Positions 58,816-64,000 of a stretch of 64,000 bases of DNA are shown here, piece after piece. Numbering within the stretch: position 1 is the first letter of the stretch; the number at the start of each line of letters is the position of its first letter. The position numbers and the translations under genes were made by a program. The notes beneath the pieces are model-generated. The model saw only the letters and a program-made list of their open reading frames with translations. It was not told the origin of the DNA and made no database searches. The DNA comes from Candidatus Pantoea soli (lineage in GTDB: Bacteria > Pseudomonadota > Gammaproteobacteria > Enterobacterales > Enterobacteriaceae): assembly GCF_007833795.1 (NCBI RefSeq), contig NZ_CP032702.1, positions 124,001 through 188,000 on the forward strand, read 5' to 3'.

Positions 58816-60449
58816 CGCTGGGAGAAATTCGGCGCTTATACTTCATCATCAAGATCTTCCTGACCTACGGTCTGGATGAGCTTATTCCCCATATGCGGCT
58901 CACGCTGCCGCTGCGCCTGTGGCGTCGCTGCGTGTTCTGGATCCCGAACCGGCACAAAGAAGCCGAAATGGGCGCACGTTTGCGTCTGGCAATGGAACAG
59001 CTGGGGCCGGTGTGGATCAAGTTTGGTCAGATGCTCTCCACGCGCCGCGATCTGTTCCCGCCGCGTATTGCTGATGAGCTGGCGATTCTGCAGGACCGCG
59101 TGGCGCCGTTTGATGGCGTCAAAGCCAAAGCGCAGATTGAGCGTTCAATCGGCGGTCCGGTAGAAACCTGGTTTGATGATTTCGATATTAAACCGCTGGC
59201 GTCGGCCTCTATTGCGCAGGTTCATACCGCCACGCTCAAATCCAACGGCCGCGAAGTGGTGATCAAAGTGATTCGCCCGGACATCCTGCCGGTGATCAAA
59301 GCGGATATGAAGCTGATCTACCGTCTGGCGCGCTGGGTACCGCGCCTGCTGCCGGACGGACGTCGTCTGCGACCGATGGAAGTGGTGCGCGATTACGAAA
59401 AAACGCTGATCGACGAACTCAATCTGCTGCGTGAAGCGGCGAATGCCATTCAGCTGCGGCGTAACTTTGAGCAGAGCAAAATGTTGTACGTGCCGGAAGT
59501 GTTCTCGGACTACTGCAGCGAATCCATGCTGGTGATGGAACGCATTTACGGCATTCCGATCTCTGATGTAGCAACGCTGGAGCAGCATGGCGTTAATATG
59601 AAGCTGCTGGCCGAGCGCGGCGTGCAGGTGTTCTTTACCCAGGTGTTCCGCGACAGTTTCTTCCACGCGGATATGCATCCGGGCAACATTTTTGTCAGCT
59701 ACGAGCACCCGGAAGATCCGCAATATATCGGCATTGACTGCGGCATCGTTGGCTCGCTGAACAAAGAAGACAAGCGCTATCTGGCCGAAAACTTCATCGC
59801 CTTCTTTAATCGTGACTATCGCAAAGTGGCGGAACTGCACGTGGATTCGGGGTGGGTACCGCCGGACACCAACGTCGAGGATTTCGAGTTTGCCATCCGC
59901 ACGGTGTGCGAGCCGATTTTCGAGAAGCCGCTGGCCGAAATTTCGTTTGGTCACGTCCTGCTGAATCTGTTCAACACTGCGCGGCGCTTTAATATGGAAG
60001 TGCAGCCGCAGCTGGTACTGCTGCAGAAAACGCTGCTGTATATTGAAGGCATCGGCCGCCAGCTTTATCCGCAGCTGGATTTGTGGAAAACCGCGAAGCC
60101 ATTCCTGGAAGACTGGATTAAAGATCAGATCGGTATTCCGGCGCTGCTGCGGGCGGTAAAAGACAAAGCGCCATTCTGGGCGGAGAAACTGCCGGAGTTG
60201 CCGGAGCTTTTCTACGACAGCCTGCGCCATCACAAGTTACTGCAGCACAGTGTGGACAAGCTGGCGACAGAGATGAGCACGCAGCGCACGCGGCATCATC
60301 AGGCGCGCTACCTGTTTGGCGTAGGGGCTACACTGTTATTAAGTGGCACCGCAGTGCTGCTGAGCCGCCCGGACTGGGACTTCTTTCCGGCGCTGTTATT
60401 TGCCGCCGGCATCGTTACCTGGCTGGTCGGCTGGCGCAAGACAAACTGA
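58812..60449 (+). CDS. ubiB: Ubiquinone biosynthesis kinase-like ATPase UbiB
   Basis: A 545-residue member of the UbiB/ABC1/ADCK atypical kinase family (E. coli 546). The KxGQ motif is in [18 protein letters not shown]. The Ala-rich nucleotide loop is [16 protein letters not shown], with catalytic [11 protein letters not shown] and the metal site GIDCGIVG. Two membrane helices close the protein at about residues 500-540. It is an inner-membrane ATPase needed for ubiquinone synthesis, thought to help extract lipid intermediates. Coupled to ubiJ by a 4-base overlap. Confidence 0.97.
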   Translation: MTLGEIRRLYFIIKIFLTYGLDELIPHMRLTLPLRLWRRCVFWIPNRHKEAEMGARLRLAMEQLGPVWIKFGQMLSTRRDLFPPRIADELAILQDRVAPFDGVKAKAQIERSIGGPVETWFDDFDIKPLASASIAQVHTATLKSNGREVVIKVIRPDILPVIKADMKLIYRLARWVPRLLPDGRRLRPMEVVRDYEKTLIDELNLLREAANAIQLRRNFEQSKMLYVPEVFSDYCSESMLVMERIYGIPISDVATLEQHGVNMKLLAERGVQVFFTQVFRDSFFHADMHPGNIFVSYEHPEDPQYIGIDCGIVGSLNKEDKRYLAENFIAFFNRDYRKVAELHVDSGWVPPDTNVEDFEFAIRTVCEPIFEKPLAEISFGHVLLNLFNTARRFNMEVQPQLVLLQKTLLYIEGIGRQLYPQLDLWKTAKPFLEDWIKDQIGIPALLRAVKDKAPFWAEKLPELPELFYDSLRHHKLLQHSVDKLATEMSTQRTRHHQARYLFGVGATLLLSGTAVLLSRPDWDFFPALLFAAGIVTWLVGWRKTN

Positions 60450-60486
60450 TTGTCTGCCTGGGGCAAATCGCGTAATGTCGCAGGCT

Positions 60487-60510
60487 AAAGTCCGGGCACA
60501 CACGGACTTT
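60487..60510 (+). terminator. Stem-loop between ubiB and tatA
   Basis: AAAGTCCG (60487-60494) and CGGACTTT (60503-60510) form an 8-bp stem with an 8-nt loop. The U tract is just the TTT of the stem, so termination is likely partial. tatA follows after 49 bases. Confidence 0.55.
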
Positions 60511-60559
60511 CTGTGCGCTACAGTTAATCGTTTTTCACAGAATATCAGAGGCATATCTC

Positions 60560-60805
60560 ATGGGCGGTATCAGTATCTGGCAATTATTAATCATTGCCGT
60601 CATTGTTGTTCTTTTGTTCGGTACCAATAAGCTCCGTAATCTGGGTTCGGATTTAGGCTCTTCAATTCGCGGCTTCAAAAAGGCCATGAGTGATGAAGAC
60701 GACAAAAAGGATCACCCGAAAGAGCAGGACGCTGACTTCAACGCCAAAACGCTGGCAGACAAACAGCCAAACCCGGCGAGCAAAGACGACGCCCGGGATA
60801 AGTAA
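60560..60805 (+). CDS. tatA: Sec-independent translocase subunit TatA
   Basis: An 81-residue protein (E. coli 89). One N-terminal membrane helix ([20 protein letters not shown]) leads to the Phe-Gly hinge, an amphipathic helix ([14 protein letters not shown]) and a charged tail ending DDARDK. TatA oligomerises to form the transport path for folded twin-arginine substrates. The ATG is at the expected E. coli position. First gene of tatABC. Confidence 0.96.
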   Translation: MGGISIWQLLIIAVIVVLLFGTNKLRNLGSDLGSSIRGFKKAMSDEDDKKDHPKEQDADFNAKTLADKQPNPASKDDARDK

Positions 60806-60814
60806 GGTATAACT

Positions 60815-61339
60815 GTGTTCGATATTGGTTTTAGTGAACTGGTATTGGTGTTCGTGATCGGGCTGATTGTATTGGGTCCGCAGCGATTACCGGTTGCGGT
60901 GAAAACCGTGGTGGGCTGGATCCGGGCTATCCGCTCGCTGGCCGCCAACGTGCAGAACGAACTGGCGCAGGAGCTGAAACTGCAGGAGCTGCAGGACAGC
61001 CTGAAGAAAGTGGAAGAGGCGGGCCGCGGCACGCTCTCGCCGGAGCTCAAACAATCGATGGAAGAGCTGCGCAAAACCGCGGATTCCATGAAGCGCTCTG
61101 TGCAGCAAAGCATTGATATCGAAAAAGCGGAAGATGAAGCCAACACCATTCATCAACCGCATCCGGTGGCACAGCCTGAGCCGCCAGCGCCGGTTCAGCC
61201 GGCCACGCCACAGCCGCCGGTTTCACCTGCCGCTGCTCAGCAGCAGGCCAGCGCGCCCCCGCAGGCGCCACAACCGGCGGAACCGGCCCCGGCCAGCACC
61301 GCTACCCCTGCGTCTCCTTCTGTTAAAGATGAACGATAA
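60815..61339 (+). CDS. tatB: Sec-independent translocase subunit TatB
   Basis: A 174-residue protein (E. coli 171) beginning with GTG, as in E. coli. It opens [20 protein letters not shown] with the conserved Glu in the membrane helix, then [20 protein letters not shown] and a long amphipathic helix. The C-terminal third is a Pro/Ala/Gln-rich low-complexity tail. TatB binds TatC and forms the receptor for signal peptides. Confidence 0.96.
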   Translation: MFDIGFSELVLVFVIGLIVLGPQRLPVAVKTVVGWIRAIRSLAANVQNELAQELKLQELQDSLKKVEEAGRGTLSPELKQSMEELRKTADSMKRSVQQSIDIEKAEDEANTIHQPHPVAQPEPPAPVQPATPQPPVSPAAAQQQASAPPQAPQPAEPAPASTATPASPSVKDER

Positions 61340-61341
61340 AC

Positions 61342-62103
61342 ATGGCCGTTGAAGATACCCAACCGCTCATCAGCCACCTGATTGAGCTGCGTAAACGTCT
61401 GCTGAACTGCATTATCGCGGTCTTTGTTATCTTCCTGTGTCTGGTGTACTTCGCCAATGACATCTATCACGCGGTAGCATCGCCGCTGATCAGCCAGATG
61501 CCGGTCGGGGCCAGCATGATTGCCACGGATGTGGCGTCACCGTTTTTTACGCCCATCAAGCTGACAATTATTGTGTCGGTCTTTCTCGCCGTGCCGGTGA
61601 TCCTGTATCAGGTATGGGCCTTTGTCGCGCCGGCCCTCTATCGCCATGAGCGCCGGCTGGTGATGCCGCTGCTGTTCTCCAGTACGCTGCTGTTTTATGT
61701 TGGCGTCGCTTTTGCCTACTTCATTGTTTTCCCGCTGGCGTTTGGATTTTTTGCCAAAACCGCGCCGCAGGGCGTGACCATTGCCACTGACATCACGAAC
61801 TATCTCGATTTTGTGATGACGATTTTCATGGCATTTGGCGTGGCCTTTGAAGTGCCGATTGCGATTGTGCTGCTCTGCTGGACAGGCATCACCACGCCGG
61901 AAGATCTGAAAAAGAAGCGTCCTTACATTCTGGTTGGCGCTTTCGTGGTCGGGATGCTGCTGACACCGCCGGACGTTTTCTCGCAAACTTTGCTCGCTAT
62001 TCCGATGTACTGCCTGTTTGAAGTCGGCGTATTCTTCTCCCGCTATTACGTGGGTAAAGGGCGCAAGGCTGTGGACGGCGAGGAACAGAACCCGGAATCC
62101 TGA
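61342..62103 (+). CDS. tatC: Sec-independent translocase subunit TatC
   Basis: A 253-residue, six-helix membrane protein (E. coli 258). The cytoplasmic N-terminal recognition site is [20 protein letters not shown], with the conserved Glu. [38 protein letters not shown] and the [19 protein letters not shown] block follow. TatC binds the twin-arginine motif. It starts two bases after the tatB stop. In E. coli tatD follows closely; here 169 bases with a hairpin intervene. Confidence 0.97.
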   Translation: MAVEDTQPLISHLIELRKRLLNCIIAVFVIFLCLVYFANDIYHAVASPLISQMPVGASMIATDVASPFFTPIKLTIIVSVFLAVPVILYQVWAFVAPALYRHERRLVMPLLFSSTLLFYVGVAFAYFIVFPLAFGFFAKTAPQGVTIATDITNYLDFVMTIFMAFGVAFEVPIAIVLLCWTGITTPEDLKKKRPYILVGAFVVGMLLTPPDVFSQTLLAIPMYCLFEVGVFFSRYYVGKGRKAVDGEEQNPES

Positions 62104-62149
62104 TGTCCTTAATGCAGGACACCCCGCGTGTGCGGGACGACATTCACTT

Positions 62150-62171
62150 AAACCGCCCGTCAGGGCGGTTT
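62150..62171 (+). terminator. Stem-loop after tatC
   Basis: AAACCGCCC (62150-62158) and GGGCGGTTT (62163-62171) form a perfect 9-bp stem with a GTCA loop. The following bases are GTCTATCTG, so the U tract is short. It separates tatABC from tatD. Confidence 0.65.
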
Positions 62172-62272
62172 GTCTATCTGCGGCAGGCCAAGTCTGGCGC
62201 GGCGCGTCTGGCTGTCGCATGGGTGGCCCGCTGCCGCGGCCTGGCCCGCCCGGAATCTTGTGAGGAGAAAAC

Positions 62273-63055
62273 ATGTTTGATATCGGTGTAAACCTGACCA
62301 GCACGCAATTCGCAAAAGATCGCGATCAGGTGGTAAAACGTGCGCGCGAAGCAGGCGTCACCGGCCTGTTAATCACCGGCACCAATGCGCTGGAGAGCCA
62401 GCAGGCGAGCCAGCTGGCCGCGCGGCACCCGGGCTACTGCTGGTCAACCGCCGGCGTGCATCCGCATCATGCCAGCGAATGGTCGGCCGAAACGGCCAGC
62501 ACACTGCGCCGCCTGGCCGGAAACGGACAGGTCGTGGCGATTGGGGAATGCGGTCTCGATTTTAACCGCAATCTGGCGGCACATGAGCAGCAGGAATATG
62601 CGTTTGATGCGCAGCTGGCGCTGGCAGCCGAACTGCAGCTGCCGGTTTTCCTGCACTGCCGGGAAGCCCATGCGCGTTTCGCTGCGGTGCTGCAGCCCTG
62701 GCTGCCCCGGTTGCCAGGTGCCGTCGTGCACTGCTTTACCGGCACGCGAGAAGAGCTGGAAGCCTGTCTGGCGATGGGGCTGTCGGTGGGCATTACCGGC
62801 TGGGTGTGCGATGAGCGTCGCGGTATGGAACTGCGTGAGTTGTTACCGCTGATCCCGGCAGAGCGGCTGCTGCTGGAGACCGATGCCCCTTATCTGCTGC
62901 CGCGGGATATGCGTCCGCGTCCGACCTCGCGCCGCAACGAGCCCTGTTTCCTGCCGCACATTGTGCAGCAGGTGGCGAACTGGCGCGGGGAAGCGGCGGA
63001 AACGCTGGGGGCACGTGTCGATCACAACGCGCGTCAGCTGTTCAGACTGGCTTAA
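62273..63055 (+). CDS. tatD: 3'-5' ssDNA/RNA exonuclease TatD
   Basis: A 260-residue TatD-family metal-dependent hydrolase (E. coli 260). It opens [20 protein letters not shown] and contains [24 protein letters not shown] (metal Glu), [25 protein letters not shown] and [14 protein letters not shown] (metal Asp). It is a Mg2+-dependent exonuclease and takes no part in Tat transport. GAGGAG lies before the ATG. It overlaps convergent rfaH by four bases. Confidence 0.96.
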   Translation: MFDIGVNLTSTQFAKDRDQVVKRAREAGVTGLLITGTNALESQQASQLAARHPGYCWSTAGVHPHHASEWSAETASTLRRLAGNGQVVAIGECGLDFNRNLAAHEQQEYAFDAQLALAAELQLPVFLHCREAHARFAAVLQPWLPRLPGAVVHCFTGTREELEACLAMGLSVGITGWVCDERRGMELRELLPLIPAERLLLETDAPYLLPRDMRPRPTSRRNEPCFLPHIVQQVANWRGEAAETLGARVDHNARQLFRLA

Positions 63056-63540
63056 ACTTTACGGAATTGCTTGTTATCCACGCTGCGCATCACCTGTTTG
63101 TTCAGCAGGTTGAGCAGCAGCACGGAGCGGGTTTCGCCATCGGGCTCGGCAAAAATAGCGCGCAGCCCTTCGAAGGTGCCGTCGGTGATCAGCACTTCAT
63201 CACCCACCTGCGGCGTCTCCGGATCCAGCATAATCTGCGGCGTATCCGTTTGCAGCGCTTCAATCACATCATGCGGCACCGTTGCGGGCATAGCACCAAA
63301 GCGCACAAAATGGCTGACGCCGCGCGTGCTGCTGATGGTAGTGGTGTGAATGGCTTCCGGATCAAATTCGATAAACAGATAGTTGGGAAACAGCGGTTCA
63401 CTCACGGTGGTGCGTTTACCGCGCACGATCTTTTCCAGAGCGATCATCGGGCTGAGGCATGTTACCTCCTGCCGCTCAAGATGCTCTTTCGCGCGTAACA
63501 GCTGTCCACGCTTGCAATAGAGTAAGTACCAGGATTCCAT
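63052..63540 (-). CDS. rfaH: Transcription antiterminator RfaH
   Basis: A 162-residue NusG paralogue, the same length as E. coli RfaH. The NGN domain (1-100) begins [20 protein letters not shown] and includes [16 protein letters not shown] and [11 protein letters not shown]. The KOW domain (about 112-162) is [20 protein letters not shown] to the end. It binds RNA polymerase paused at ops sites and boosts long operons for LPS, capsule and other surface factors; its KOW domain refolds to recruit ribosomes. GGGAG precedes this ATG; a frame extending 20 codons upstream has no support. E. coli ubiD and fre, usual neighbours, are absent here. Confidence 0.96.
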   Translation of the reverse strand: MESWYLLYCKRGQLLRAKEHLERQEVTCLSPMIALEKIVRGKRTTVSEPLFPNYLFIEFDPEAIHTTTISSTRGVSHFVRFGAMPATVPHDVIEALQTDTPQIMLDPETPQVGDEVLITDGTFEGLRAIFAEPDGETRSVLLLNLLNKQVMRSVDNKQFRKV

Positions 63541-63748
63541 AACTGCTCCCAAATAACGGACGCTAAGAATACCAAACCTGCTGTCAGAGTTATAGCGCAT
63601 CGGCCGATGGAAACCCGATCGCGCAGTAAAAATCTCTGCGAATTATCCGATTGATGCGTCTTTTGCGCGGCTGTGCGCAAGAAAATTGACGGCTGATGAT
63701 GCTCTGTATCAGACTGCCAGCCTTGCAGGCGAAGAAAAGGAGTGGCTG

Positions 63749-64000
63749 ATGGAACTGTTTCTGTTGAGTAATGGCAGGGTGGCAGAGGATGCACCGCTGC
63801 TGAGCTATGCCCACCCGCAGCTGCACGCCATGATTGCCCGGTGCGGCATCCGTTCTGCGGTGCTGGTGCCTTACGCCATTATTCGTGGCGACCACGCGGC
63901 GCGGGCGCGCGAGCTTTCTGATGCGCTGGGGATTGAGGTACGTACCCCTGACACCTTTGCCTCGCCGGTGGCGGCGATTGAGCAGGCGGAACTGATTGTC
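63749..64000 (+). CDS. pepE: Peptidase E (alpha-aspartyl dipeptidase), N-terminal part
   Basis: The first 84 codons of a protein that runs off the right edge. It begins MELFLLSNGRVAEDAPLLSY and contains SAVLVPYAIIRGDHAARARE and SPVAAIEQAELIV, which resemble the N terminus of E. coli PepE (MELLLLSNSTLPG..., FIPFAGV, VDPVAAIENAEIVI). PepE is a cytoplasmic serine peptidase of family S51 that splits Asp-Xaa dipeptides; its nucleophile lies beyond the visible part. AAGGAG lies seven bases before the ATG. Its location beside rfaH differs from E. coli. Confidence 0.8.
   Translation, partial: MELFLLSNGRVAEDAPLLSYAHPQLHAMIARCGIRSAVLVPYAIIRGDHAARARELSDALGIEVRTPDTFASPVAAIEQAELIV

Noticed and set aside
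59145..60233. 362-codon minus-strand frame inside ubiB
   Set aside because: Antisense shadow; His/Gln/Arg-rich composition typical of reverse frames.

Overview
The window is a contiguous stretch of chromosome from a gammaproteobacterium of the order Enterobacterales. Nearly every protein can be recognised as an orthologue of an Escherichia coli K-12 gene, often at closely matching length. The G+C-rich sequence and the local rearrangements relative to E. coli (kdgK-pdeH-yhjG joined to ppiC-rep; no yifK, aslAB, cyaY or metE at their usual places; a stand-alone glpT) fit an Erwiniaceae-type genome (Pantoea/Erwinia relatives). The genus is an inference, not a sequence-based identification. I see no phage, plasmid, IS element or CRISPR array.

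Layout. 1-3307: end of kdgK (pectin/hexuronate catabolism), c-di-GMP phosphodiesterase pdeH behind flagellar-type (sigma-28) promoter motifs, and the AsmA-like yhjG. 3308-10778: ppiC, rep, gppA, rhlB, trxA and rho. 10951-23730: a twelve-gene, same-strand, tightly overlapping operon (wecA-wzzE-wecB-wecC-rffG-rffH-wecD-wecE-wzxE-wecF-wzyE-wecG) for enterobacterial common antigen. 23840-24388: a four-tRNA operon (Arg-CCG, His-GTG, Leu-CAG, Pro-TGG), followed by a decayed copy of the tRNA-Pro 3' end. 24781-25192: the sRNA gene glmZ with two GlrR boxes, IHF-like sites and a sigma-54 promoter. 25277-29308: the hemCDXY operon on the minus strand, divergent from cyaA.

29626-38023: cyaA, then lptM-dapF-yigA-xerC-yigB-uvrD; uvrD has its own SOS promoter. 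38099-49409: corA with a candidate leader peptide, abrB, rarD, yigI, pldA, recQ, rhtC, rhtB, pldB, yigL and glpT. 49814-57369: yigM, a YehS-like gene, metR behind four tandem MetJ-like boxes, ysgA, udp with two CRP sites 52 bp apart, an uncharacterised TPR/glycosyltransferase-like gene, and rmuC behind an SOS box. 57445-64000: ubiE-ubiJ-ubiB, tatABC, tatD, rfaH and the start of pepE.

Functionally this is housekeeping chromosome: envelope glycolipid synthesis and export, haem, ubiquinone, twin-arginine secretion, DNA repair helicases (Rep, UvrD, RecQ, RmuC, XerC), RNA metabolism (Rho, RhlB, RfaH, GlmZ) and small-molecule transport. No multi-gene system without precedent is visible. The least explained items are the 423-residue TPR/glycosyltransferase-like protein at 54490-55761 and the tRNA-Pro scar; several promoter arrays are complete enough to be tested.
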